NCBI GenBank assembly: GCA_910587665.1
Contig: CAJUMZ010000018.1
Span: forward strand, 1 to 64,000
Reading direction: 5' to 3'
Source: an uncultured Muribaculum sp.
GTDB lineage: Bacteria > Bacteroidota > Bacteroidia > Bacteroidales > Muribaculaceae
DNA length: 64,000 nt
Shown: positions 35,716-44,939 of the stretch, piece by piece
Layout: each line of letters opens with the position of its first letter
How positions within the stretch are numbered: the stretch's first letter is position 1
Program-made: the position numbers and the translations under genes
The notes under the pieces: model-generated
Seen by the model: the letters and a program-made list of their open reading frames with translations, nothing else
Databases searched by the model: none
Told to the model about the DNA's origin: nothing

Positions 35716-38661
35716 TTATTTGGCTTGTCCACAGATTTCCTTATAGTTGCAGAAGTGGCAATGCTCTTTGCTTGGATCAGGCTCAAACGGTATTTCGGGG
35801 TCAAACAGTTCGGAAAGATTCTCTCTCAGCATCTCCATTACTTCTGCATTGAGCTCTCGGTAATCGGTCAGCGGGTCAGAGCCTTGCCTTACGGGAAGGA
35901 TGCCGTCGGTGCTGAATTTTTTGAACAGGTACAATACCGGCTGTATCGGCACATCTTTTTTCATCTCGCAGGCAAGGCCGTTGCAATACAGGAATAGTTG
36001 CAATATGGCTTTCTTGTCGGAAAACATATCATCGACATCTTTGAATACAGAATCATCGCCCCCCGTCTTGTAATCAATGATTCTCAATGTCTTTCCGTCG
36101 GCAAGACGGTCGATACGGTCGATAGAACCTCCGATGTTGAATGCTCTTTCCGAGTCAATGGGTATACGTGCATGAAATTTGTGCTCGCCCTCAATGAAAT
36201 AGAAAGGTGTGAGCGACTTTTCAAGTTCAAACATCTTTATGATGAATTCACGGATGACCTCTCCTACGACTTTTGCCTCTCCATGAAGTGGAGTAAGGTT
36301 AAGATAGGGCTCGTCATCGCTTCTTTGCGACGGGAGATGGTGATAATGCTGGTTGGTTGCCGACGTGATAAGCTTTTCAAGCTCGGTGACTTCTCTTTTC
36401 AGCCTGTCAAGCAACGGTGCTGTCACTTCAAGTTCGGGCATGTCGCCTTTAAGTCGTTTGTAAGAATATTCCGATACCTGATGTACTATAGTACCGAACG
36501 TGCTTTCATCCATATAATCGGTAACCTCGTCTTCCGGCCGGATATGCTCGATATAGTGAAAGTAAAATTCAAGAGGGCAGTTAAGATACATCTTAATCGC
36601 CGATGCCGACAGTGACAGACGGTTGTCGCCGGTCGACAGGTAGCGATTTAGTCTTGACATTATGACGTCATTCTTGACCACGCTGAGCCTGTCGCTCACG
36701 TTCAGGGGCGGCATGTCGTAATAGGCATTTTTACGGGATATGCTTTTGCTGTCGCATAGATATAGAAGTTGATACAGATAGCGGGACATCTCTCCGCCCT
36801 TCAATCCTGATGTGCGTGAGTCATACAATAATTTCACCCGCTTTGCCCTTGAAATAAGCCGATAGAAATAGTAGGCGTAGATACATTCCTGAAATTCCAG
36901 GGTGGAGAGCCCATAGCTTCGGCGAAGTACATCGGGGATAAAAGAGCGCGTATAATGTTTGCGGGGAAATATGCGCTCATTCATAGACAGTAGTATCACA
37001 TTGTCGAAATCGAGTGCACGGGTCTCAAGCACGCCCATTATCTGGAGCCCTTTCAGCGGTTCGCCTATGAAATTGACGCTCTCGGCATTGATAGTGCGTT
37101 CGATAAGATGGAAGAAAGTGTTTTCTTTCATCTTGATGCCATATTTATTGATGGCATTATGGAGCTGATCGAGCGATATGCGGTAGCGGGTGAGAAATCC
37201 GAGTTCCAGCGCCGACGATCCATCTTCGTTGAGCTTTTCAAGTCTTTCGGAGATAAAATCTACGAGATGACATAAATATTCAAATACCTGGTCGCCGGAA
37301 TGCTGCTGCTCGACAGGGAAAAACAGTGTAGACAATTCCTCGAAATTACTGTTGATCCAGTCAACAGGTATCGTGAACATCTTGTTTTTGTCAATACAAT
37401 CTATGATTGCTGTGCAGGAAGCCTGGGCGATCGTCTTTAACAGCGGATGAGAAAGCACATCCTTGACATCCTCGTAGAAAAAACACCATATGTCGCGCAC
37501 TTTTTTCGCTCTCATGTGCATCATCGTTATATTTCGGAGCAAAGTGGCTATTGAGGTCATCCGCAACGGGTATCCCATTGTTATGTTGACCGAGCCTATT
37601 GACTCCGGCACGGAGTGGAGCAGGTCGATGAACAGATTTTCTGACGGGAGTACGATAGCCGTGTCGATGGCATTGGTCTTGTCGGTAATATCACCGGATT
37701 CGATCATTTCTTCAAGAATCTTGCCTGTAAGTTTTACCTGCCCGACATTTGACGGCACACTTATTATCTCAATCTCAGGTACAGGCAGATCGTCAAGCGA
37801 AATGTCATACAGAGATTTAAATTCCTTTACATATTTTTTTAAGAAAAATGTAGCCGAGCGATTAGCCTTGAAGGCTTCGGGCATGTCAAAGTCCCAATAG
37901 AAATCCCCGATACCAAGGTCGCGCAGCCGCTCGAAGATTTTTATTTCCGTCATGGAAAGGACATTGAAGCCTACGATTATGACACGCCTGTAAGGGAAAT
38001 CCTCAGCCTGCATAAGCTTGAAGCGGTCGGCAACCTCCTTGTATTGCATGCCCGAATAGCACAATCCGCGGTCGGCAAGACTTTTGCGATAGCCGGAATA
38101 AAGCGGGTACAGTATCTCCCAAAGCCTGACGAATGACTCACGGTTGGTACGGGGCTCGCCTTTTTCATTCAGGTGGGTCCAGAATGATTCCGGATCTCCG
38201 GTAGGCAGCTCTATTCCCCAATATTGCTTTACGATGAGTTTTTGCTCGTCGGTAAGGAAGTCGGTGTTTATGGTGTTATAGTCGGTAATATTTTTGAACA
38301 GCATCGGAGCGTCGGCGAGATAGCGGTCTACGTCGTTGAAGTCGGAGATAAGCATGTCGCCCCAGAATACAAAGCGATCAAAATCCTCAATTTCGCGTGA
38401 GAGCTTGGCATATTCGTTATACATCGTGAACAGCAGGTCGTAACGGCTTGCCTCGACATAATCGGAGAAGTCGGCAACAAAGTCGCTGATTGTGGTGATC
38501 TTCGGCTCAAATACCGGGGTAGTGTCATCGTTCAGTTCATTCAGGAAATGACTGAAAAAAGTGCCGCTTCGCTTGTTGGGGAATATGAAGCAATAATCGG
38601 CAAGATTATCCTTTTCGTTGTCGAAATATGCTTTAGCTATGCGTTTCAGGAATGAGGTCAT
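35716..38661 (-). CDS. PD-(D/E)XK nuclease, AddB-like
   Basis: A 981-residue protein resembling the AddB subunit of AddAB recombination nucleases, which process double-strand breaks with AddA. The N-terminal half is helicase-like (FIFPNKRSGTFFSHFL near 26-41) with degenerate motifs. The C-terminal nuclease has IIDYKTGG (near 885) and the later KAILQLFLYCNG motif. Four cysteines typical of an iron-sulfur staple are present: one in YLNCPLEFYF and three in CHFCNYKEIC at the very end. No addA is in this window, so its partner is presumably elsewhere. It lies 41 bases from holB. Confidence 0.87.
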   Translation of the reverse strand: MTSFLKRIAKAYFDNEKDNLADYCFIFPNKRSGTFFSHFLNELNDDTTPVFEPKITTISDFVADFSDYVEASRYDLLFTMYNEYAKLSREIEDFDRFVFWGDMLISDFNDVDRYLADAPMLFKNITDYNTINTDFLTDEQKLIVKQYWGIELPTGDPESFWTHLNEKGEPRTNRESFVRLWEILYPLYSGYRKSLADRGLCYSGMQYKEVADRFKLMQAEDFPYRRVIIVGFNVLSMTEIKIFERLRDLGIGDFYWDFDMPEAFKANRSATFFLKKYVKEFKSLYDISLDDLPVPEIEIISVPSNVGQVKLTGKILEEMIESGDITDKTNAIDTAIVLPSENLFIDLLHSVPESIGSVNITMGYPLRMTSIATLLRNITMMHMRAKKVRDIWCFFYEDVKDVLSHPLLKTIAQASCTAIIDCIDKNKMFTIPVDWINSNFEELSTLFFPVEQQHSGDQVFEYLCHLVDFISERLEKLNEDGSSALELGFLTRYRISLDQLHNAINKYGIKMKENTFFHLIERTINAESVNFIGEPLKGLQIMGVLETRALDFDNVILLSMNERIFPRKHYTRSFIPDVLRRSYGLSTLEFQECIYAYYFYRLISRAKRVKLLYDSRTSGLKGGEMSRYLYQLLYLCDSKSISRKNAYYDMPPLNVSDRLSVVKNDVIMSRLNRYLSTGDNRLSLSASAIKMYLNCPLEFYFHYIEHIRPEDEVTDYMDESTFGTIVHQVSEYSYKRLKGDMPELEVTAPLLDRLKREVTELEKLITSATNQHYHHLPSQRSDDEPYLNLTPLHGEAKVVGEVIREFIIKMFELEKSLTPFYFIEGEHKFHARIPIDSERAFNIGGSIDRIDRLADGKTLRIIDYKTGGDDSVFKDVDDMFSDKKAILQLFLYCNGLACEMKKDVPIQPVLYLFKKFSTDGILPVRQGSDPLTDYRELNAEVMEMLRENLSELFDPEIPFEPDPSKEHCHFCNYKEICGQAK

Positions 38662-38702
38662 CTGTCTTTCTGATAAATGGGAATGGTGATGTCGAGGAAA
38701 GA

Positions 38703-39827
38703 TTATTGCTTAAGAAGCAGTATCATACGCACTGCTACGTCAAACATTACAATCTTTCCATTGGCATTTCCCGCTATGTCAATTGCTGCCTTGTCAAGCT
38801 CTGCGGCTATCTGCACGACATTGCGCTCATTGATGAATCGGGCGAAATTGCGGCTGAACGCGGCTTCGTCACGATTCAGGTAATTGAGTTCGCTTATCTG
38901 CAGGTTGTATATGAAATTTTCACGTATCAACCGCTGGCAGTATTCAAGAAACCGCAGTTCACTCTCCCTACCGAGCGACGATATTTCCGAGGCCCACTCT
39001 TTAAGCTCTTTTACATTGCGTTGATAGGCAAGTCGCATCAGCGACATGAATTTATCAAGATAATTTTTGTTTTCTTTGCTAAGGCTCAGACTGTTTACCG
39101 CAGTTATAATATTACCTTCGGCTATGTGGGCGAGAGCGGTGGCATCGGTAAGATCGACAGAAAAATTGTCGCTAAGGTATTTAGCCACAACATGATCGGG
39201 CAATCGCTTGAGCTGCAACCGCTGTGTACGGGAATAAATCGTAGGCAGTATCTCGGCGGGCTTATTGCTGACAAGGATAAAAATAGTGTCGGGATATGGC
39301 TCTTCAATCTGTTTGAGGAGCTTGTTTGCCCCGGTGACATTCAGTCTTTCGGGCAACCACATCAATACAACCTTGTAGCGGGAACTGTGAGACGTGAAGC
39401 TAAGTTTTCGAATGAGGGCGTCGGCTTCATCGGCATATATCTGAGGCTGGGTGGTCGGTGAGCCGAGAGCCTCAACCCATTTCTGAAAGTCCATGTATTG
39501 ATTTTCCGACAGATAGTCGCGCCATTCGGCAATGAAATCGTCGCAGAAAGATGCGCGGTCGCTCTTTTTCTTAATTACCGGAAACGCAAAGTGAGTGTCG
39601 ATATGGTTGAACGAGTTGTGTTGCAGGCAAGAAGGGCACTTCCCACAGCTGTCACCATCGGTCTTGTTTTCGCAATGGATGTATTGGGCGGCTGCACGGG
39701 CAAGCGCAAATTTACCTATTCCGGCAGGTCCCTCTATCAGCAGGGCGTGCGGTATGCGGTCGCTGTCGATCATTGCGCGGAGTCTTTCCTTTACGTCTTC
39801 ATGGTATGGTATGTCGGCAAATTTCAT
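38703..39827 (-). CDS. holB: DNA polymerase III delta-prime subunit
   Basis: Clamp-loader AAA+ subunit of the replicative polymerase. The 374-residue protein has a P-loop-like GPAGIGKFALARAAAQYI (about 34-51), a zinc-binding cysteine set (CENKTDGDSCGKCPSC, about 53-68) and the SRC-like motif as SRTQRLQL, consistent with delta-prime lacking the canonical arginine finger context. The C-terminal half is all-helical. It lies 19 bases after metF in a mixed-function operon. Confidence 0.9.
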   Translation of the reverse strand: MKFADIPYHEDVKERLRAMIDSDRIPHALLIEGPAGIGKFALARAAAQYIHCENKTDGDSCGKCPSCLQHNSFNHIDTHFAFPVIKKKSDRASFCDDFIAEWRDYLSENQYMDFQKWVEALGSPTTQPQIYADEADALIRKLSFTSHSSRYKVVLMWLPERLNVTGANKLLKQIEEPYPDTIFILVSNKPAEILPTIYSRTQRLQLKRLPDHVVAKYLSDNFSVDLTDATALAHIAEGNIITAVNSLSLSKENKNYLDKFMSLMRLAYQRNVKELKEWASEISSLGRESELRFLEYCQRLIRENFIYNLQISELNYLNRDEAAFSRNFARFINERNVVQIAAELDKAAIDIAGNANGKIVMFDVAVRMILLLKQ

Positions 39828-39846
39828 GGTCGCTTCCGTTTTGAGA

Positions 39847-40803
39847 TCAATAAACTTCCCGCGCTACCTGTTCAACGCTCTTTGTCGCGTTAAGCGAGTA
39901 AAAATGTATGCTCGGGACATTGTTGGCAATAAGCTCGGCTGCCTGCATCTTGCACCATTCAACTCCCACTTGTTTTGCATCGGCATCCGACTTGCACTTC
40001 ATCAGTTCTGTGGCAAGCTCCATCGGAAGGTCGACGTGAAACACTTTCGGCAGTAGGTTAAGCTGGCTCATGGTGGTGATAGGCTTAAGCCCGGCGATTA
40101 TCGGTACATTTATTCCCGCGCGCCTGCATCGGTCAACAAAGTCATAATACTTTTTATTGTCAAAAAACATCTGTGTCACGATGTATTCGGCTCCGTTGTC
40201 CACTTTTTGACGGGCATACTGGATGTCGATGTCAAGATTGGGGGCTTCCTCATGCTTCTCCGGATATCCCGCCACGCCATAGGAAAACGGCTCACCGGTC
40301 ACGATGTCCATTTTGGTGCCGTCGATGAAGTATCCCCGGTTAAACTCGTTGACCTGCAATTGCAGTTCCGTGGCGTGGGAATAACCGTTGTCGTTCGGGA
40401 TGAAGCGGCTTTCATGTTTCGCCTTGTCGCCCCGCAATATCAGTAGGTTGGTTATGCCGAGAAAATTAAGGTCAATGAGGGCATATTCGGTTTCGATACG
40501 GGAAAATCCGCTGCATATGATGTGTGGTACAGCCGGTATACCGTACTTCTGCTGTATGGCTGCGGCGACAGCCACCGTACCGGGGCGGCTGCGTTGACTC
40601 ACTTTCTGATACAGTCCGTCGGGAGTGTTTTTGTATACCATTTCGCTCCGATGGGTCGTAATATTTATGTAGAGCGGATTAAACTCTTTGAGTGTGTCTA
40701 TGTTGCGGAAAAGTTGTGATATTCCTTTACCCTTAAGCGGCGGAAGCACCTCAAAAGAGAATCCGGTCTTGCCGTTGGCTGCGATTAAATCGGTTACTTT
40801 CAT
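39847..40803 (-). CDS. metF: Methylenetetrahydrofolate reductase
   Basis: Reduces 5,10-methylenetetrahydrofolate to 5-methyltetrahydrofolate for methionine synthesis. The 318-residue TIM-barrel flavoprotein shows FSFEVLPPLKGKG at the N-terminus (the conserved Glu region), LLILRGDKAKHE (about 129-140), and the late FDNKKYYDFVDRCR and PIIAGLKPIT segments. It follows tsaB by 19 bases and precedes holB by 19. No sign of damage. Confidence 0.95.
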   Translation of the reverse strand: MKVTDLIAANGKTGFSFEVLPPLKGKGISQLFRNIDTLKEFNPLYINITTHRSEMVYKNTPDGLYQKVSQRSRPGTVAVAAAIQQKYGIPAVPHIICSGFSRIETEYALIDLNFLGITNLLILRGDKAKHESRFIPNDNGYSHATELQLQVNEFNRGYFIDGTKMDIVTGEPFSYGVAGYPEKHEEAPNLDIDIQYARQKVDNGAEYIVTQMFFDNKKYYDFVDRCRRAGINVPIIAGLKPITTMSQLNLLPKVFHVDLPMELATELMKCKSDADAKQVGVEWCKMQAAELIANNVPSIHFYSLNATKSVEQVAREVY

Positions 40804-40822
40804 TGACAGAATAATATGTAGG

Positions 40823-41521
40823 TCAAACTCCTAATTTTGACTTTGCCACAGTCGCCTGAAATTCTTTGAGATAGGCGGGGGTTGAGTATGCAAGATCGAG
40901 GAAATCATTGTTGAGATAAGCCTTGTCGGCAAGAGCCATCATGTTGGCGGCTACAGGATGGATCTCCGTTATGAAATTGGCGTTTGGGTGAGATTCAAGC
41001 AACTTGCGCGCCTTGTCGCTGCCGTTGCCGAAGAATATTACGGGTCCCTTGTTAAGATATTCCTTGTAGCTATCCTCGGTCAAGATAAGCGGTGCAGGTG
41101 ACATAAGCGGTTGAAGCGCATAGTCGTAAACTGCGGTGAAAACTTCCATGCGGCGGGCGTCGATCATCGGTGCAAACATCACATCTTCGTCAAAAAAGTC
41201 ACTGAACATTACCGCGACAGTCATTATCTGCAGCGTGTCAACACCGATCAGCGGCACGTCAAGCGCGTAAGCGAGTCCTTTTGCCTCGGAAAGGCCTATG
41301 CGCAGCCCGGTATAGCTTCCGGGACCTATGCTGACGGCAACGGCGTCTATTTTCAGGTTTTTATCTTTTGCCTCGTCAAGGCAATCCTTGATAAACCCAC
41401 TAAGGAGAGTCGCGTGGTTGTGTCCCTGATAATCTTCTCTTTGTATGATAACGTGCCCGTCGTAAGTAAGTGCCGTCGAGCATACGTTGGTAGATGTCTC
41501 TATATTAAGTATTACCGCCAT
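40823..41521 (-). CDS. tsaB: tRNA threonylcarbamoyladenosine biosynthesis protein TsaB
   Basis: Partner of TsaD and TsaE in making the t6A modification at position 37 of ANN-decoding tRNAs. The 232-residue protein has the ASKHA-fold start ILNIETSTNVCSTAL and the conserved SIGPGSYTGLRIGLSEAKGLA (split near 66-86) that marks TsaB. It lacks the metal-binding residues of TsaD, as expected. It heads the long minus-strand operon; a TATCTTTG box at 41542-41549 lies 21 bases upstream. Confidence 0.95.
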   Translation of the reverse strand: MAVILNIETSTNVCSTALTYDGHVIIQREDYQGHNHATLLSGFIKDCLDEAKDKNLKIDAVAVSIGPGSYTGLRIGLSEAKGLAYALDVPLIGVDTLQIMTVAVMFSDFFDEDVMFAPMIDARRMEVFTAVYDYALQPLMSPAPLILTEDSYKEYLNKGPVIFFGNGSDKARKLLESHPNANFITEIHPVAANMMALADKAYLNNDFLDLAYSTPAYLKEFQATVAKSKLGV

Positions 41522-41541
41522 TGCGTGAAATTTTTGTTATA

Positions 41542-41549
41542 CAAAGATA
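41542..41549 (-). promoter_or_regulatory. Candidate -7 box of the tsaB operon
   Basis: Minus-strand TATCTTTG fits TAnnTTTG; the -33 element is weak. Confidence 0.45.
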
Positions 41550-41590
41550 CGATTTTTTGAGTTAACCCGATGTATTATCGGGAGATTTTG

Positions 41591-41598
41591 TAATTTTG
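41591..41598 (+). promoter_or_regulatory. Candidate -7 box of the yicC operon
   Basis: TAATTTTG fits TAnnTTTG 17 nt before the yicC ATG; the -33 element is weak. Confidence 0.4.
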
Positions 41599-41615
41599 TA
41601 AGAAAATATCTGTCC

Positions 41616-42491
41616 ATGTTACTATCAATGACCGGATTTGGCAAATCTGTTGCCCAGATCCCAAACAAGAAAATCACAGTGGAGATTAAATCGCTGAACA
41701 GCAAGCAACTTGACATCTCGTCGCGTGTGCCTGCCGCTTTCCGCGAGAAAGAACTCGAATTCCGTAATCTCATCGCCTCGCGCCTCGAAAGAGGTAAGGT
41801 CGATTTCCAGATATATGCCGAGTCGGTAGGTGTGGAGACGACCGTGTCGCTCAATATACCCCTTATGGCGGCATACAAGGCTCAGGTTGAAGAGATGGCG
41901 CGTCAGCTCGGTCTTGCATGGCCTGATGACTGGTATGGGGTGCTGTTGCGTTTTCCGGAGACAGTCAAAAGTGAATTGCCCGCAGCTCTTTCGGAAGAGG
42001 ACTCGGCTGTGCTGATGAAAGCCGTAGGTGAAGCTATCGACGGTCTTATGCAGTTCAGGGCAAAGGAAGGTATAAAGCTGACGGAATTTTTTACCCGTCG
42101 CATCGAAAACATACGACAGTTGCTTGCGGGGGTCGAACCGTTTGAAAAAGAGCGTGTCGCCAAAATACGTGCCCGTATCGAGGAAAACCTGTCCAAGATC
42201 GACGGAGTGTCGTTTGACAAAAACCGCCTTGAACAGGAGATGATATTTTATATCGAGAAACTTGACGTCAATGAAGAGAAACAGCGTCTTGCCCAGCATC
42301 TGAACTACTTTATGGAAACAATGGACGGAGCTTCCGGACAGGGCAAGAAACTCGGCTTTATCAGTCAGGAGATGGGTCGTGAAATCAATACGCTCGGCTC
42401 TAAATCCAACCATGCCGAAATGCAGAAGATTGTAGTCAGGATGAAGGATGAGCTTGAGCAGATAAAGGAGCAGGTGCTTAATGTGATGTGA
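41616..42491 (+). CDS. yicC: YicC family protein (putative endoribonuclease)
   Basis: A 291-residue member of the YicC/YloC family; the E. coli protein has been described as an endoribonuclease acting on small RNA. It opens with the family hallmark MLLSMTGFGKS and ends with SKSNHAEMQKIVVRMKDELEQIKEQVLNV, the conserved C-terminal DUF1732 helix. Length is standard. It heads a plus-strand operon with gmk (7-base gap), nadD and a DUF5063 gene. The yicC-gmk pairing is common in bacteria. Confidence 0.94.
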   Translation: MLLSMTGFGKSVAQIPNKKITVEIKSLNSKQLDISSRVPAAFREKELEFRNLIASRLERGKVDFQIYAESVGVETTVSLNIPLMAAYKAQVEEMARQLGLAWPDDWYGVLLRFPETVKSELPAALSEEDSAVLMKAVGEAIDGLMQFRAKEGIKLTEFFTRRIENIRQLLAGVEPFEKERVAKIRARIEENLSKIDGVSFDKNRLEQEMIFYIEKLDVNEEKQRLAQHLNYFMETMDGASGQGKKLGFISQEMGREINTLGSKSNHAEMQKIVVRMKDELEQIKEQVLNVM

Positions 42492-42498
42492 TTTTACG

Positions 42499-43068
42499 AT
42501 GGCAGGCAAGATCATAATATTATCGGCGCCGTCAGGCTGCGGAAAATCAACGATTATCAATGCGCTGCTTGAGCGCGGGGATATCGACATGCAGTTTTCC
42601 ATCTCGGCGACAAGCCGTAAGCCGCGTGGTGAAGAGAAGCATGGTGTGCATTATTACTTCCTCTCGGAAGATGAGTTCCGTGACAAGATAGCACGTGATG
42701 AGTTTGTCGAGTATGAAGAGGTGTATGCAGGGCGTTTCTATGGCACATTAAAGAGTGAGATCGACCGCATCACTTCCGACGGGCATAATGTGGTGCTTGA
42801 CATAGATGTAAAAGGCGCTATGAACGTAAAGCGACTTTACGGCGAGAGGGCTCTCGCCCTGTTTATCATGCCCCCTTCTGTTAATGAGCTGCGCAGGCGG
42901 CTTGAGGGCAGGGCGACCGACGCTCCGGAGGTCATCGACGAGCGTGTGCGTAAGGCTGAATATGAAATCGGGTTTGCGCCGCGTTATGACGCCACCGTTG
43001 TCAACGATGACCTCGCGACAGCAATCGAGGATACCCACGAGGTGATAACCGAATTTCTGTCAAGGTGA
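42499..43068 (+). CDS. gmk: Guanylate kinase
   Basis: Phosphorylates GMP to GDP. The 189-residue enzyme has the P-loop SAPSGCGKSTI (about 8-18), the GMP-binding SATSRKPRGEEKHGVHYYF (about 35-53) and the lid region rich in arginine (RRRLEGRATDAPEVIDERV). The stop overlaps the nadD GTG start by 3 bases, indicating coupled translation. Confidence 0.97.
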   Translation: MAGKIIILSAPSGCGKSTIINALLERGDIDMQFSISATSRKPRGEEKHGVHYYFLSEDEFRDKIARDEFVEYEEVYAGRFYGTLKSEIDRITSDGHNVVLDIDVKGAMNVKRLYGERALALFIMPPSVNELRRRLEGRATDAPEVIDERVRKAEYEIGFAPRYDATVVNDDLATAIEDTHEVITEFLSR

Positions 43069-43655
43069 AACCCACAGCTGTAATAGGGGTGCTCGGAGGC
43101 TCGTTTAATCCTGTCCATTCCGGACATCTGATGCTTGCCTCCTATATTGCACAGTTTGGACCTGTGGATTCGGTGGCTTTGATGCTTTCGCCATGTAACC
43201 CGTTGAAACGTGATGTAGAGATGGAATCCGATTCCGATCGCTTTGCCATGCTAAGTCTTGCATGTGAGTGCTCAGGAGTGGTGACTGCCGATGATACGGA
43301 GTTGTCGATGCCACGCCCGTCATATACCATTGACACATTGAACAGGCTTGCCGAAAGCAATCCGGATGTAAGGTACAAATTGATAATAGGCAGTGACAAT
43401 TGGGCGATATTCAACCGTTGGCGCGCGTCGGAGGAGATTCTTGATCGATTTGGTGTGATCGTCTATCCCCGTCGCGGATATCCTGTGGATAATATCGACG
43501 AACAACGAGTGGAAGTGATAGATGCGCCTATGATTGACCTGTCATCCACTTTTATAAGAGAAAGTATAGCCCGAGGAAAGGATATGAACTATTTCCTGCC
43601 TCCGGGGGTATATAGGTATATATGTCAACATCATCTTTATGGTAGTGAATTATGA
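43065..43655 (+). CDS. nadD: Nicotinate-nucleotide adenylyltransferase
   Basis: Adenylates nicotinate mononucleotide in NAD synthesis. The 196-residue nucleotidyltransferase has GVLGGSFNPVHSGHLML (about 8-24) with the HxGH motif and the late SSTFIRESI (the ISSTxIR motif). The GTG start at 43065 overlaps the gmk stop; no ATG fits the conserved N-terminus. The stop overlaps the next gene by 4 bases (ATGA). Confidence 0.95.
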   Translation: MKPTAVIGVLGGSFNPVHSGHLMLASYIAQFGPVDSVALMLSPCNPLKRDVEMESDSDRFAMLSLACECSGVVTADDTELSMPRPSYTIDTLNRLAESNPDVRYKLIIGSDNWAIFNRWRASEEILDRFGVIVYPRRGYPVDNIDEQRVEVIDAPMIDLSSTFIRESIARGKDMNYFLPPGVYRYICQHHLYGSEL

Positions 43656-44173
43656 GCAATTCGATAATCAACAATAACGCCCTTGCATTCATGGCGTTGT
43701 GTAATGAATATTGTCAGGCGCTTGAAAACGCGCGAGAAATGGAGCGTGATGATTTCGTCGCCTCTATGTTGCGGCTGTTGCCACGCATCTATATCTCGGC
43801 TACTGATGTAAATGTTGATGCTGCCGCTATAGAAGAGCCGTATATAGCCGGCTCCCTGGAAGAAGATTACTATGACGCCGTAAGGCGAAACGTGGAGAAC
43901 CTTCTCGGTCCTGACGATACGTATCTTGAAGTGTTTGAGGAGGATATGAAATACTCCGACACTCCGATCGCCGCTTCTATTTCGGAAGGACTTGCCGACA
44001 TATTCCAGGTGCTGTATAATTTCCTGGAGACGGTAAAAGATGTGCCTGAGGAGTTGATAGCAATGGGACTTGTTGCCGTCAAGGAGGATTTCGGTGCTTA
44101 CTGGAGCCGTATATTATGTAATGTGCTCCGCGCTCTGAATCATGTGCGCTATAACGGCATGCCTTCCGATTAA
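43652..44173 (+). CDS. DUF5063 domain-containing protein
   Basis: A 173-residue acidic, all-helical protein of the DUF5063 family, with unknown function. Recognisable features are the N-terminal FMALCNEYCQALENA, a central SLEEDYYDAVRRNVENLLG and the C-terminal FGAYWSRILCNVLRALNHV. No signal or membrane segment. It closes the yicC-gmk-nadD operon with a 4-base overlap and converges on yccF with a 4-base gap, so no dedicated terminator is visible. Confidence 0.82.
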   Translation: MSNSIINNNALAFMALCNEYCQALENAREMERDDFVASMLRLLPRIYISATDVNVDAAAIEEPYIAGSLEEDYYDAVRRNVENLLGPDDTYLEVFEEDMKYSDTPIAASISEGLADIFQVLYNFLETVKDVPEELIAMGLVAVKEDFGAYWSRILCNVLRALNHVRYNGMPSD

Positions 44174-44177
44174 CGGA

Positions 44178-44546
44178 TTACGAGAGTGTTTTGCCGAATG
44201 GCATGAACGCAAGTCCGGCAAGCTTGAAATGCTGGACTCCGAACGGTATTCCTATTATCGTGATACAGAAAAGTATGCCAAAGCCCAGATGGGTTAGTGC
44301 GATAGGAATGCCTCCCACAAACCACCATATTATATTCATGATCAGGTTAAGGCATCCGTTTGATGTCGGTGCGTCGAGTACCTTGGTGCCAAACGGCACG
44401 AGCGCTACTCCGGCAAGTTTGAGCGTCTGAAGTCCAAACGGTATGCCTATTATTGTGAGCATCATGGCGAGACTTGACACGACATATTCGACGGCGACAA
44501 AGAAGCCGCCGAAAACAATCCAGATGATGTTGAGAAACAGATTCAT
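44178..44546 (-). CDS. yccF: YccF domain-containing membrane protein
   Basis: A 122-residue inner-membrane protein with two tandem YccF domains. The internal repeat is clear: IIGIPFGLQTLKLAGVALVPFG in the first half (shown here as IIGIPFGLQ then LKLAGVAL) and IIGIPFGVQ then FKLAGLAF in the second. Each repeat is preceded by a hydrophobic helix. Function unknown. It is a single gene; a minus-strand TACATTTG box at 44576-44583 is its probable -7 element. Confidence 0.9.
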   Translation of the reverse strand: MNLFLNIIWIVFGGFFVAVEYVVSSLAMMLTIIGIPFGLQTLKLAGVALVPFGTKVLDAPTSNGCLNLIMNIIWWFVGGIPIALTHLGFGILFCITIIGIPFGVQHFKLAGLAFMPFGKTLS

Positions 44547-44617
44547 ATGTTTGATTGTAAATAATTATTGTACTGCAAATGTACCGATTCTTTCCCGAAT
44601 GGATGAAATTTCTTGTG

Positions 44618-44655
44618 TTGAAAGTTGCAAAATTCAACAATAATCTCTATCTTTG
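44618..44655 (+). promoter_or_regulatory. Strong promoter with overlapping palindrome
   Basis: TTG (44625-44627) and TATCTTTG (44648-44655) are 20 nt apart. GTTGAA (44618-44623) and TTCAAC (44633-44638) form an interrupted palindrome around the -33 element, a possible operator. Confidence 0.6.
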
Positions 44656-44728
44656 TGTTATAAGAACAAAGGCAAGAGAGCCGAAGATATACCACATCAA
44701 AGTAGATTGGGAAACTCATCAATTTTAT

Positions 44729-44884
44729 ATGAAATACCGAGACAAGCTTAGTCGGCTGATGGCGGGCCCCAACCGCTTTTCGGAGCGGTGGCTAATAACC
44801 CAGGCGGATTACAAAGGCTGGCGAGCACTCAAATCCTGTCATTCGGAGTTTCATCGCATCCTTTGGTGTGGTCCTATAAAGTAG
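44729..44884 (+). CDS. Possible 51-residue protein in a short transcription unit
   Basis: ATG 44729 opens a 51-codon frame, basic and Trp-rich (SERWLITQADYKGWRALK), ending exactly where a strong terminator begins. It lies 75 nt downstream of a canonical promoter. I do not recognise it. The frame stays open upstream of ATG 44729 to before the promoter, so an earlier non-ATG start is conceivable. An ACCGCT/AGCGGT hairpin lies inside, so the unit could equally be a structured non-coding RNA of about 250 nt. Confidence 0.4.
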   Translation: MKYRDKLSRLMAGPNRFSERWLITQADYKGWRALKSCHSEFHRILWCGPIK

Positions 44885-44925
44885 AGACTGTCTCGTAAGC
44901 TTTTACGATGCAGTCTCTTACTTTT
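44883..44925. terminator. Terminator between the small unit and trpA
   Basis: GAGACTG (44884-44890) pairs with CAGTCTC (44911-44917), with an inner GTAA/TTAC stem; TTACTTTTT follows on the plus strand. The minus side has a weaker T-run and may also end the trp operon. Confidence 0.7.
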
Positions 44926-44939
44926 TAGATGTTGTCGTA

